Source: Geomonas subterranea (GTDB taxonomy: Bacteria; Desulfobacterota; Desulfuromonadia; Geobacterales; Geobacteraceae). From it: a stretch of 64,000 nt of DNA. The stretch is taken from contig NZ_CP077683.1 in assembly GCF_019063845.1 (NCBI RefSeq), positions 372,001 to 436,000 of the forward strand. Direction: 5' to 3'. Below are positions 43,379 to 51,629 of the stretch, piece after piece. The number at the start of each line of letters is the position of its first letter. Position 1 is the stretch's first letter. A program made the position numbers and the translations under genes. The notes beneath the pieces are model-generated. The model saw nothing but the letters and a program-made list of their open reading frames with translations. It was not told the origin of the DNA and did no database searches.

Positions 43379-44299
43379 ATGACGCACGCACGGATATCGA
43401 TCTTCGTCCTCGTTTTGGCCGCACTCTTCATCTGCCGCCCGGTCCACGCCTTTAACAGCAGTTCCTTCAACGGAACCGCCGACTTCTACGCCGGGGCCGC
43501 GCCGCCGCCGGGGCTGCACCTGATCGACTACAACGTGTTTTTGGACATCAAGAAGGTCCAGAACAAGGGGCAGGGAATCACCGACGGCGAGGGGACGCTG
43601 ACCGCCATCGCCTTCCGTCCCATCTACGTCTCCGACAAGGGGCTCTTCGGGGGGAACTTCCTGATGCACTCCATCATCCCGATCCTCTCCGTGGAGGCCA
43701 ACGTCAAAGCCCAGACCCCGGGGGGACCGGTGAGCGTCAACGGGCATGACGGCGGGCTTGGCGACATCTACTTCGGGGTCGGCATGGCGTGGCACACCAA
43801 GACCTGGCACTTGCTGACCGTGCTGGACGTGATCACCCCCACCGGCGCCTTCGATCCCGCCAAGCCGATCAACGCCGGCAACAACGCCTTCATCATCGAA
43901 CCGGTGATCGCGGTGACCGGTCTCTTCGACAACGGCATCGAGGCGAGCGCGAAGCTCATGTACTCCTACCACACCAAAAACTCGGACTACGTGGAGGCGG
44001 GTACCGGACTGCGCGGCTACCAGACCGGGCAGGCGGTGCACATGGACTACATGCTGAACTACGCCGTCACGCCGGCCCTGAAGCTCGGGGTCACCGGCTG
44101 GATCTGGCAGGGGCTGCAGGACGACAAGATCGGCGGCGCCAGGCGCCCCGACACCAGGGACCGCGAATTCTCCATGGGCCCGGCGGTGCGCTACCAAAAC
44201 GGCAAGTTCGGCCTCGTGGGCAAGTACGTGATCCCGGTGTCGGCAGAGAACCGGATCGAGGCGAACCAGACCTGGATCGACCTGGTCTATTCCTTCTAA
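43379..44299 (+). CDS. Outer-membrane protein of the phenol MetA/SphA type
   Basis: The 306-residue protein has a signal peptide (ISIFVLVLAALFICRPVHAF) and alternating strand patterns across the mature part. GGAFDPAKPI-like and FIIEPVIAVTGLFDNGIEAS segments, LGVTGWIWQGLQDDKIGGAR and a C-terminal WIDLVYSF ending in phenylalanine fit a beta-barrel outer-membrane protein. The family is commonly linked to aromatic degradation clusters and may let hydrophobic phenolics cross the outer membrane. It sits between the methylhydroxylase and butyrate kinase genes in the same transcript. Confidence 0.85.
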   Translation: MTHARISIFVLVLAALFICRPVHAFNSSSFNGTADFYAGAAPPPGLHLIDYNVFLDIKKVQNKGQGITDGEGTLTAIAFRPIYVSDKGLFGGNFLMHSIIPILSVEANVKAQTPGGPVSVNGHDGGLGDIYFGVGMAWHTKTWHLLTVLDVITPTGAFDPAKPINAGNNAFIIEPVIAVTGLFDNGIEASAKLMYSYHTKNSDYVEAGTGLRGYQTGQAVHMDYMLNYAVTPALKLGVTGWIWQGLQDDKIGGARRPDTRDREFSMGPAVRYQNGKFGLVGKYVIPVSAENRIEANQTWIDLVYSF

Positions 44300-44313
44300 C
44301 AACGGAGTCAACC

Positions 44314-45387
44314 ATGAACAGCGCCAAGATACTGATCATCAACCCCGGCTCCACCTCCACCAAGATCGGGGTGCACCTGGACGGCGAGATGAAGGTGAAC
44401 GAATCGGTGAAGCACGCGGACGAGGAGCTGAGGAAGTTCCCGACCATCTGGCACCAGTACGATTACCGGAAGGAGGCCATCATCGGGGTCCTCTCCGATA
44501 ACGGGCTGTCCGTTACCGACATGAACGCGATTGCCTGCCGCGGCGGCAATGTGAAGCCGCTGCCGGGGGGGACCTACCGGGTCTGCAACAGGATGATCGA
44601 GGACATGAAGAGCGGCATCTACGGCGCGCACCCCATCAACGTCGGGGGGCTGGTGGCGTACGACCTCGGGCGGGAGCACGACATCCCGGTCTTCACCGCC
44701 GATCCCCCCATGACCGACGAGCTCTGCACCTCGGCCCGCTACTCCGGAATCCCGCAGATCGCCCGGCAGAGCAGTTTCCACGCCCTGAACCAGAAGGCGA
44801 CCGCCAGGAAGGTCTCGGTGGAGCTGGGGAAAAACTACCAGGATGTGAACCTGATCGTGGTGCACCTGGGAGGCGGCATCTCGGTCGGCGCGCACAGAAA
44901 CGGGAAGATCATCGACGTGAACAACGCGCTTGACGGGGACGGCGCCTTCTCCCCCGAGCGGGCCGGGACGCTGCCGGCGGGGGACCTGGTGAAGCTCTGC
45001 TTCAGCGGGGAGTACACGAAGGACGAGGTGCTGAAGCTCCTCACCGGGCGGGGGGGGCTCTACGCCTACCTCGGGACCACCAACGCCATCGAGATCGAGA
45101 GGCGCATCGCCCAGGGGGACCAGAAGGCGGCCGAGGTGTACGAGGCGATGGTGTTCCAGGTGGCGAAGGAAGTGGGCGCCGCCGCGGCGGTCCTGGAAGG
45201 GAAGGTGGATGCCATCGCCCTCACCGGGAGCCTGGTCTACTCGAAGGTGCTCCTGGAGAGCCTGCTCAAAAAGATCTCCTTCATCGCCCCGGTGCACCTG
45301 AACCCCGGCGAGAACGAGATGGAGGCGCTGGCCGACGCGGTGCTCCGTTACTTCAACAGGGAAGAGGACCTGGCGGTGTACTCGTAG
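44314..45387 (+). CDS. buk: Butyrate kinase family protein
   Basis: The 357-residue protein belongs to the acetokinase/butyrate kinase fold: ILIINPGSTSTKIGV phosphate-binding start, VVHLGGGISVGAHRNGKIID (ATP site), and ALTGSLVYSKV. Butyrate kinase makes acyl phosphate from a carboxylate and ATP, or the reverse. The start at 44314 is 14 bp after the outer-membrane gene, so it belongs to the p-cresol operon. The partner phosphotransacylase is encoded at 48941. Their location among aromatic genes and the lack of a CoA ligase in the window raise the possibility of a nonstandard acyl substrate; the true substrate is not proven. Confidence 0.9.
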   Translation: MNSAKILIINPGSTSTKIGVHLDGEMKVNESVKHADEELRKFPTIWHQYDYRKEAIIGVLSDNGLSVTDMNAIACRGGNVKPLPGGTYRVCNRMIEDMKSGIYGAHPINVGGLVAYDLGREHDIPVFTADPPMTDELCTSARYSGIPQIARQSSFHALNQKATARKVSVELGKNYQDVNLIVVHLGGGISVGAHRNGKIIDVNNALDGDGAFSPERAGTLPAGDLVKLCFSGEYTKDEVLKLLTGRGGLYAYLGTTNAIEIERRIAQGDQKAAEVYEAMVFQVAKEVGAAAAVLEGKVDAIALTGSLVYSKVLLESLLKKISFIAPVHLNPGENEMEALADAVLRYFNREEDLAVYS

Positions 45388-45413
45388 CTCGCTTGTATCA
45401 GCTGGCGCGGCCT

Positions 45414-45778
45414 CTCCCTCACCCGGCCTGCGGCCACCCTCTCCCATGGGGAGAGGGGATGACAGAGATACGGAAGGGGTGAGGGCGTTGCAACCGGGTT
45501 CTCCCTCTCCCTCTGGGAGAGGGGTGGGGTGAGGGCATTGCAACCGGCTGCCATAGCGGTTCCGGCACCTCCCTCGCCCGGCCTGCGGCCACCCTCTCCC
45601 ACGGGGAGAGGGGATGACAGAGATACGGAGGGGGTGAGGGCGTTGCAACCGGTCGCTCCCTCTCCCTCTGGGAGAGGGTTGGGGTGAGGGCGTTGCAACT
45701 GGCTGCCATCGCGGTTCCGGCACCTCCCTCACCCGGCCTGCGGCCACCCTCTCCCATGGGGAGAGGGGATGACATACG
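45414..45778. repeat. Tandem repeat, 155-bp period (family C)
   Basis: Units start at 45414, 45569 and 45724, each with CTCCCTC(A/G)CCCGGCCTGCGG then CCACCCTCTCCC(A/C)(T/C)GGGGAG; the period is exactly 155 both times. The last unit is cut after about 55 bp. Each full unit also contains a second hairpin CCCTCTGGGAGAGGG and TGAGGGC(A/G)TTGCAAC. The array separates the butyrate kinase gene from the SDR gene. No gene is present in this interval. Confidence 0.8.
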
Positions 45779-45830
45779 GAAGAAGTACAGATCAATAAGC
45801 AATCAATCCAACCAAAAAGGAGATACGACC

Positions 45831-46598
45831 ATGGGAAGACTCAACGGAAAAGTTGCCATCATCACGGGGTCCGCACAGGGTATCGGCGCCGCCTACGCAC
45901 TGGGGTTCGCGAAAGAGGGGGCGAAGGTGGTGATCGCCGACGTCATTGACGGGCAGAAGGCGGTCGAGGAGATCAAGAAGGCGGGGGGCGAGGCGATCTA
46001 CGTCAAAACCGACGTCACCGACCAGGCGCAGTGCGACGCCATGGCCACAGCCGCCAGGGAGCGCTTCGGCAGCGTGGACATCCTGGTCAACAACGCCGCC
46101 GTCTTCGGCAGCATCGTCATGAAGCCCTTCACCGAGTACACCACCAAGGAGTTCATGAAGGTGCTGGAGATCAACGTGGTCGGGCAGTTCCACTGCATGA
46201 AGGCGGTCTTCCCGTTCATGAAGCAAAAAGGGGGCAAGATCGTCAACATCGGCTCCTCCTCCATCAACGAGGGGGTCCCGGGGATGCCGCACTACGTCGC
46301 CTCCAAGGGGGCCATCATGGCGCTCACCCGCTCCATGGCGCGCGAGATGGGGGACTACAAGATCAACGTGAATACCATCGCCCCGGGCTTCACCCACTCG
46401 GAGGGGGGCAACAACTTCGACAAGAACAAGGCGATGGACATCCCGCCGCTGGAGACCCTGCAGTTGAACGCCCGCTGCATCAAGCGCGAGGCGGTGCCGG
46501 AGGACCTGATCGGCCTGGCGCTCTTTCTCTCCACCGACGATTCCGCCTTCATCACCGGGCAGATGATCGTTCACGACGGCGGGCTCTCCTTCCACTAG
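45831..46598 (+). CDS. Short-chain dehydrogenase/reductase
   Basis: The 255-residue protein has the classical SDR motifs: TGSAQGIG nucleotide-binding loop (residues 12-19), NNAAVFGSI, and the catalytic serine and YVASK tyrosine/lysine in NIGSSS...HYVASKGA. The C-terminal GQMIVHDGGLSFH is typical. An AAAAAGGAG site precedes the ATG at 45831. By context it may oxidise 4-hydroxybenzyl alcohol or a cyclic acyl-CoA alcohol, but its substrate is not determined by the motifs. Confidence 0.88.
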   Translation: MGRLNGKVAIITGSAQGIGAAYALGFAKEGAKVVIADVIDGQKAVEEIKKAGGEAIYVKTDVTDQAQCDAMATAARERFGSVDILVNNAAVFGSIVMKPFTEYTTKEFMKVLEINVVGQFHCMKAVFPFMKQKGGKIVNIGSSSINEGVPGMPHYVASKGAIMALTRSMAREMGDYKINVNTIAPGFTHSEGGNNFDKNKAMDIPPLETLQLNARCIKREAVPEDLIGLALFLSTDDSAFITGQMIVHDGGLSFH

Positions 46599-46640
46599 GG
46601 GAGAACGGCGGGGGAGCGCGGGCGGTGCCTGGGACGAGTC

Positions 46641-46747
46641 TCCCCCTCCCTTGACGGGAGGGGGCCGGGGGGGTGGGTGAAGCCGCAAGCAGGGGAAGCG
46701 ATGGCCAATTCCCCCACCCCCTACCTCCCTCCCGCAAGGGGAGGGGG
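46641..46747. repeat. GC-rich repeat (family C, variant i)
   Basis: TCCCCCTCCCTTGACGGGAG hairpin, a GGTGGGTGAAGCCGCAAGC spacer, and a closing CCCTCCCGCAAGGGGAGGGG hairpin. Near-identical copies are at 48809 and 50580. Confidence 0.7.
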
Positions 46748-46832
46748 AACCAAAGCCAGGCCACCCCCACATCCCAGGAAGAACATGAAACGCTGCTCCC
46801 CCGGGACATTCGCAGCAAAGGAGAGGATAGCT

Positions 46833-48560
46833 ATGGACAAAATCTACCGTGTGGACATGTCGTCTTTGCAGTGCTCCGTCGAGCCGGTCCCGACCCCGTG
46901 GACGGGACTTGGAGGGCGTGCTCTCACCTCCGCCATCGTGGCCAAAGAGGTCCCTCCCACCTGCCACGCGCTCGGGGAGAACAACAAGCTCGTCTTCGCC
47001 CCGGGGATGCTGAGCGGCACCACCGCCGTCAACAGCGGCCGCCTGTCGGCCGGCGCCAAGAGCCCGCTCACCGGCACCATCAAGGAGAGTAACGCCGGCG
47101 GCACCGCCGCCCAGGTGCTGGCGCGCCTGGGGGTGAAGGCGCTGATCATCGAGGGGATCCCCAAGGGGGAGGCGTGGTACGGGCTGCACCTGACCAGGGA
47201 CGGCGTCACCATCGTCGAGGAGAAGGAGCTGATCGGCAAGGGGAACTTCGCGGTGATCGAGGCGCTGGAAAAGCGGCTGGGGAAGACCGGCGTCCTCACC
47301 ATCGGCCCGGCGGGCGAGATGAAGATGCTCGCGGCCAACATCTCGGTTCGGGACATCGACGGGAAGCTGAGAAGCCACGGGCGCGGCGGTCTGGGCGCGG
47401 TGATGGGGTCCAAGAGGATCAAGTTCATCGCCCTGGACGGAGAAGGCACTCCGGCGGTCCCCCTGGCTGATCCGGGGAAATTCACCCAGGCGGCGCGCAC
47501 TTTCGCCCAGGCCATCATGAACCATCCCGGCACCGGGCAGGGGCTCCCCACCTACGGCACCGCCGAGATGGTGAACATCGTCAACGCGGCCGGCGGGCTC
47601 CCCACCAGGAACTTCCTGCACGGCCAGTACCACGACAACGAGAAGATCTCCGGCGAGACCCTGCGCGAGACCATCATCGAGCGCGGCGGCAACCCGAGCC
47701 ACGGCTGCCAGTCCGGCTGCGTCATCAAGTGCTCCCAGGTCTTTTTGGACAAGAAGGGGAAATACGTCACCTCCGGCCTTGAATACGAGACCATCGAGAT
47801 CCTGGGCGCCAACGCCATGATCGGCGACCTCGACGTGATCGCCGAGGCGGACCATCTCATGGACGACATCGGCATCGACTCCATCGAGACCGCGGTCGCC
47901 ATCGGGGTCGCCATGGACGGTGGCGTGCTTCCCTTCGGCGACGGCCAGGGCGTGCTGAGGCTGCTGCGCGAGGAGCTGCGGGCCGGAACTTCGCTCGGGC
48001 GCACCATCGGAAGCGGTGCTGCCAGCGTCGGGAAGGTGTACGGCGTGACGCGGGTGCCGGTGGTGAAGAACCAGGCCATTCCGGCCTACGACCCCAGGGC
48101 CATCAAGGGGATCGGCATCACCTACGCCACCAGCACCATGGGAGCGGACCACACCGCGGGCTACGCGGTCGCCACCAACCTGATGGGGGTGGGGGGCGGG
48201 ATAGTCGACCCGCTCAAGAAGGACGGGCAGGTGGAGCTGTCGCGGCACCTGCAGATCGCGACGGTGATGCTCGACTCCCTGGGGCTGTGCCTCTTCATTG
48301 GATTTCCCTCCGCGGACGATCCGACCTGCGTCCCGGCCATCGTGGACATGCTGAACGCCCGCTTCGGCCTGGAGCTGACCCCGGAATGGTTCGGGGGACT
48401 GGGGGTGAACACGCTGAAGACCGAGCGGGCCTTCAACCAGGCTGCCGGCTTCACCAGCGAACACGACCGGCTCCCCGAGTTCTTCAGAGAGCCGCTCGCC
48501 CCAAGCGGAGCGGTGTGGGATTTCACCGGCGAGGAAATCGACCAGTTCTGGAACTTCTAG
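46833..48560 (+). CDS. Aldehyde:ferredoxin oxidoreductase family protein (tungsten enzyme)
   Basis: The 575-residue protein matches the AOR family: N-terminal GGRALTSAIVAKEVPPTC, the cofactor-binding AGMLSGTT-like PGMLSGTTAVNSGRLSAGAK, and the cluster region HGCQSGCVIKCSQVF. The [4Fe-4S] cysteines are spaced CX3CX3C rather than the usual CX2CX3C; the fourth is probably in MLDSLGLCLFIGF. AORs oxidise aldehydes to acids with ferredoxin, using a tungsten bis-pyranopterin. In this island the obvious substrate is 4-hydroxybenzaldehyde from p-cresol. A MoaD-type gene follows by 20 bp, which supports cofactor synthesis. Substrate remains an inference. Confidence 0.9.
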   Translation: MDKIYRVDMSSLQCSVEPVPTPWTGLGGRALTSAIVAKEVPPTCHALGENNKLVFAPGMLSGTTAVNSGRLSAGAKSPLTGTIKESNAGGTAAQVLARLGVKALIIEGIPKGEAWYGLHLTRDGVTIVEEKELIGKGNFAVIEALEKRLGKTGVLTIGPAGEMKMLAANISVRDIDGKLRSHGRGGLGAVMGSKRIKFIALDGEGTPAVPLADPGKFTQAARTFAQAIMNHPGTGQGLPTYGTAEMVNIVNAAGGLPTRNFLHGQYHDNEKISGETLRETIIERGGNPSHGCQSGCVIKCSQVFLDKKGKYVTSGLEYETIEILGANAMIGDLDVIAEADHLMDDIGIDSIETAVAIGVAMDGGVLPFGDGQGVLRLLREELRAGTSLGRTIGSGAASVGKVYGVTRVPVVKNQAIPAYDPRAIKGIGITYATSTMGADHTAGYAVATNLMGVGGGIVDPLKKDGQVELSRHLQIATVMLDSLGLCLFIGFPSADDPTCVPAIVDMLNARFGLELTPEWFGGLGVNTLKTERAFNQAAGFTSEHDRLPEFFREPLAPSGAVWDFTGEEIDQFWNF

Positions 48561-48580
48561 AGGCTAGAGGGGGGAGCACC

Positions 48581-48808
48581 ATGATCGAGGTGACTGTGAA
48601 TCTTTTGGCGACCTTCCGGACCGACCGCTTCAAGCAGGAGCTGCAGCAGATTCCCGAGGGGACCACGGTGGGAAGCCTGGTTTCCACCATGGGGATTTGC
48701 GAGAAGGAGGTGGGGATGTCGCTGGTGAACGGGCGCCATGCCCCAATGGCGTACCCGCTGACCCACGGGGACGTCCTGCACCTCGCCCCCTGGATCGCGG
48801 GAGGGTGA
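48581..48808 (+). CDS. MoaD/ThiS-family sulfur carrier protein
   Basis: The 75-residue product has a ubiquitin-like fold pattern (VTVNLLATFRTDRFKQELQQ, VNGRHAPMAYPLTHGDVLHL) and ends APWIAGG, the Gly-Gly tail that is thiocarboxylated. MoaD-type carriers supply sulfur for molybdopterin and tungstopterin. It is directly after the AOR gene, an arrangement frequent for tungsten enzymes. It was hidden in a longer frame; the start at 48581 follows GGGGGAG. Confidence 0.88.
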   Translation: MIEVTVNLLATFRTDRFKQELQQIPEGTTVGSLVSTMGICEKEVGMSLVNGRHAPMAYPLTHGDVLHLAPWIAGG

Positions 48809-48900
48809 CGGGAGGGGGCAGGGGGTGGGTGAAGCGGCCACCAACTCGAACGATGGCACCTACCCCCACCCCCTAACCCCCTCCCGCCAGGGGAGGGGGG
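48809..48900. repeat. GC-rich repeat (family C, variant i)
   Basis: ACGGGAGGGGGCAGGGGGTG and a closing CCCTCCCGCCAGGGGAGGGG hairpin flank a GGTGGGTGAAGCGGCCACC spacer, as in the copies at 46641 and 50580. Confidence 0.65.
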
Positions 48901-48940
48901 ACTTGATCATCAGCAATCAGCGCAAGTAAAGGAGACGACC

Positions 48941-49837
48941 ATGATCAGATGCCTGGACGACCTCTACGCCGCCGTGAGGGGGAAGGAGACCAAATCCATC
49001 GCCGTGGCGGTGGCGGAGGACGAGGCGATTATCAAGCTGGTGAAGCAGGCGGTCCAGAAGGGGATCGCCCGGTTCATCCTCACCGGCGACGAGAAGCGCA
49101 TCATCGAACTGTTGCGCCAGCATGGGCTGGAGCCCTCCGACTTCGAGATCCACGACTGTGCCAGCCACAAGGAGGCGGCGGAGAGGGCGGTGAGTCTCGT
49201 GGTCCAGGGGAAGGCGCACCTGGTGATGAAGGGGGAGCTGCAGACGGCGCTCTTTCTGAAGGCCCTCCTGGACAAGGAGAAGGGGCTGCGCGGCAGCAAC
49301 CTGATCAGCCAGATAACGGTGACCGAGAAACCGGAAGGGGATGGGCTCCTCATGTTCACCGACTGCGCCATGAACATCACCCCGACGCTCGAGGAGAAGA
49401 AGCAGCTGATCGAGAACGCGGTAGGGCTCGCCATGAGCCTCGGCTACCAGCAGCCCAAGGTGGCGGTGCTCTCCGCGGTGGAGGTGGTGAACCCGACCAT
49501 GCCGGACACCATGGACGCCGCGGTGCTGAGCAAGATGGCAGAGCGTGGCCAGATCGCCAACGCCCTCGTCGACGGCCCCTTCGCCCTGGATAACGCCATC
49601 TCGGTCGTCGCGGCGAGGCAGAAGAAGATCGGCGGACCGGTGGCGGGACAGGCGGACATCGTGCTGGTCCCGAACCTCCAGGTGGGGAACGCCATCCACA
49701 AGGGGCTCACCTTCCTCTCGCAGAGGAAGGTCGCCGCAGCGGTGGTGGGGGCCAAGGTCCCCATCGTGATGACCTCGCGGGCCGACACCACCGACACCAA
49801 GCTCTACTCGATAGCCATCGCCACCTACGTTTCCTGA
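48941..49837 (+). CDS. ptb: Phosphate butyryltransferase family protein
   Basis: The 298-residue protein has the phosphotransacylase fold: AVAEDEAIIKLVKQAVQKGI, VVQGKAHLVMKGELQTALFL, GLLMFTDCAMNITPTLEEKK (acyl phosphate site) and VAVLSAVEVVNPTMPDTMDA. The enzyme exchanges acyl phosphate and acyl-CoA. With the kinase at 44314 it would form or use an acyl-CoA at the cost of ATP. Kinase and transferase are separated by the AOR block instead of adjacent, so they seem tied to the aldehyde-to-acid step. See the finding on CoA activation. Confidence 0.9.
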   Translation: MIRCLDDLYAAVRGKETKSIAVAVAEDEAIIKLVKQAVQKGIARFILTGDEKRIIELLRQHGLEPSDFEIHDCASHKEAAERAVSLVVQGKAHLVMKGELQTALFLKALLDKEKGLRGSNLISQITVTEKPEGDGLLMFTDCAMNITPTLEEKKQLIENAVGLAMSLGYQQPKVAVLSAVEVVNPTMPDTMDAAVLSKMAERGQIANALVDGPFALDNAISVVAARQKKIGGPVAGQADIVLVPNLQVGNAIHKGLTFLSQRKVAAAVVGAKVPIVMTSRADTTDTKLYSIAIATYVS

Positions 49838-49901
49838 CGCCATAAGCCCCCGTCCCCTGCGGGAGGGGAGGCGTGACCACGCCGAAGGGAAGGAGAGTTA
49901 C

Positions 49902-50099
49902 ATGTTCGGATTCGGAGTACCGGAACTAATCATCGTGCTGGCCATCCTGGTGATCGTCGCCGGGCCCGCCAGGCTGGCCGGGCTTGGGGGAGCCCTCGGG
50001 GGCGCCCTGAGAAGCTTCAGGAAGGGGGCGCAAGGGGAGGAGCCCAGGGAGATCGGGGGCGGCGAGGCGCACGGCAGGGAGGGGGACAGCCGTGTCTGA
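49902..50099 (+). CDS. TatA/TatE-like twin-arginine translocase subunit
   Basis: The 65-residue product starts MFGFGVPELIIVLAILVIVAG, a short TatA-type membrane helix with the upstream polar residue and Gly hinge, followed by an amphipathic helix (ALRSFRKGA). It has the usual TatA size. No tatB or tatC is seen in the window. The island encodes at least two Tat-signal proteins (37856 and 39711), so a dedicated extra TatA is sensible. It overlaps the MarR gene by eight bases. Confidence 0.85.
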   Translation: MFGFGVPELIIVLAILVIVAGPARLAGLGGALGGALRSFRKGAQGEEPREIGGGEAHGREGDSRV

Positions 50100-50514
50100 C
50101 CACCTCCCCCTCACCGAGAATATCGTGTTCCTGGTAGCTAAGGCCCACCAGAAGACCCAGGGGGTGCTCAAGGGGCACCTCCAGCCCCTGGGGATCACCC
50201 CGATGCAGTGCCTGTTCATGGAGTCGCTCTGGGCCGAGGACGGTCTGAGCGTCGGGGAGATCGGGCGCCGCATCGCCCTGGACACCGCGACACTGGCGGG
50301 GATCCTGGACCGGCTGGTGAACGGCGGCTGGGTGCTCAGGGAGAGCGACCCGGCGGACGGGCGGGTGGCCCGGGTCTACCTGACGGAGAAAGCGCGGGAG
50401 GTGATCCCGCAACTATGCAGCGCGGTGCACCGCACCAACGACGCGCTGCTGCACGGCTTTTCGCTGGAGGAGAAGGTTCTTTGCAAGCGTTTCCTGCGCA
50501 GCATCAAGGGGTGA
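50092..50514 (+). CDS. MarR-family transcriptional regulator
   Basis: The 140-residue protein (GTG start, MSDHLPLTENIVFLVAKAHQ) has the MarR winged helix: LSVGEIGRRIALDTATLAGI for recognition helix, then RLVNGGWVLRESDPADGRVA as the wing with the DxR signature. MarR proteins respond to phenolic ligands. It is in the operon with TatA and ahead of the molybdenum hydroxylase genes, which it may control locally. Confidence 0.9.
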   Translation: MSDHLPLTENIVFLVAKAHQKTQGVLKGHLQPLGITPMQCLFMESLWAEDGLSVGEIGRRIALDTATLAGILDRLVNGGWVLRESDPADGRVARVYLTEKAREVIPQLCSAVHRTNDALLHGFSLEEKVLCKRFLRSIKG

Positions 50515-50579
50515 GCCGCTCCCCCTTTTTTGCCGGCATCCCTCGCATGCAAGAGATTATTGCAACGAGCAGCAGCTCT

Positions 50580-50687
50580 CCCCCTCCCTTGACGGGAGGG
50601 GGCAGGGGGGTGGGTGAAGCCGCAAGCTGTGGAGATGATGGCGAATTCCCCCACCCCCTACCCCCCTCCCGCAACGGGAGGGGGGAG
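50580..50687. repeat. GC-rich repeat (family C, variant i)
   Basis: CCCCTCCCTTGACGGGAGGG, the GTGGGTGAAGCCGCAAGC spacer, and CCTCCCGCAACGGGAGGGGG. It is nearly the same as 46641-46747. Confidence 0.7.
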
Positions 50688-50748
50688 CGCCCGAGCAAAA
50701 TCCCCCCTCGGGAGAGGGAGAGACGTAAAAACCATAAGGAGACCAACC

Positions 50749-51615
50749 ATGTACGTGCCCGATTTCGAGTATCACGCACCGAAGAGCGTCGCGGAGGCCT
50801 GCGCCATCCTGGCGGAGCTGGGGGACCGCGCGACCGTGCTCGCCGGGGGGACCGACGTCCTCCACAAGATGAAAGTGGGGAAGCTCGCCCCGGAGCACCT
50901 GGTGTCGCTGAAGCACCTGGACGAGCTGCGCGAGATCCGGGAGGAGCCGGGCCGCGTGGTCATCGGCGCCCTGGCAAGCCATAACCAGATCTACAACTCA
51001 AGGCTGCTGCAGAGGCGCTACCTGTCGCTATCCATGGCCGCCCACACCATGGCGTCCAACCAGATCTGCAACCTGGGGACCGTGGGGGGGAACATCGTGA
51101 ACGGCGTCCCCTCGGCCGACCTCCCCCCCATCCTGATCGCGCTGAACGCGTCGATCCGCCTCACGAGCGCCGAGGGGGAGCGGACCATGCCGCTGGAGGA
51201 TTTCTTTCACGGCTCGGCCCAGACCCGCATCAAGCAGGGGGAGATCCTCACCGAGATCGTGATCCCGGACCAGGCCACCACGGGGAGCACCTACCTGAAG
51301 TTCGGCCTGCGCCGCTCCGGGGCCCTGGCTGTGGCGGCGGCCGCGGTATCGGTGCAGGTGGCCGGGGACACGCTGCACGGGGTCCGCATCGTGCTCGCTT
51401 CCGCCGCGCCCACCGTGCTCAGGGTGACCGGCGCCGAGCGCAGCCTCGTCGGGCGCAGGATAGACGACGACCTGCTGGCGGAGGCGGGGTACCTGGCGGC
51501 CAAGGCGAGCAGCCCCAGGGACAGCATCCGGGGGTCGGCGGAGTACCGCAGGAACCTGGTCGAGGTATTGACGAAACGCGCGCTCAGAAAGGCGATCGAC
51601 GAAGGTCACGCCTAG
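50749..51615 (+). CDS. Molybdenum hydroxylase FAD subunit (HcrB/XdhB-like)
   Basis: The 288-residue protein has the FAD-binding signatures of the xanthine dehydrogenase medium subunit: LAGGTDVLHKMK (about 31-42) and NLGTVGGNIVNGVPSADLPP (108-127). Only two cysteines are present (18 and 107). The classical 4-hydroxybenzoyl-CoA reductase beta subunit has an extra loop with four cysteines holding a [4Fe-4S] cluster; that loop is absent here. The start at 50749 follows AAGGAGA. The other two subunits follow, with gaps of 14 and 10 bp. Confidence 0.9.
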   Translation: MYVPDFEYHAPKSVAEACAILAELGDRATVLAGGTDVLHKMKVGKLAPEHLVSLKHLDELREIREEPGRVVIGALASHNQIYNSRLLQRRYLSLSMAAHTMASNQICNLGTVGGNIVNGVPSADLPPILIALNASIRLTSAEGERTMPLEDFFHGSAQTRIKQGEILTEIVIPDQATTGSTYLKFGLRRSGALAVAAAAVSVQVAGDTLHGVRIVLASAAPTVLRVTGAERSLVGRRIDDDLLAEAGYLAAKASSPRDSIRGSAEYRRNLVEVLTKRALRKAIDEGHA

Positions 51616-51629
51616 AAAGGAGGGGATAC

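Noticed and set aside
45414-45778. Possible CRISPR array because of regular repeats
   Set aside because: Units are 155 bp, directly joined, and the spacer parts are also repeated; no cas gene.
46641-46747. Family C hairpins as Rho-independent terminators
   Set aside because: Stems are strong but no T-run follows in either direction; kept as repeats only.
45792-48464. Minus-strand open frame of 890 codons opposite the SDR and AOR genes
   Set aside because: Same antisense effect of GC-rich codons; low-complexity sequence without motifs.
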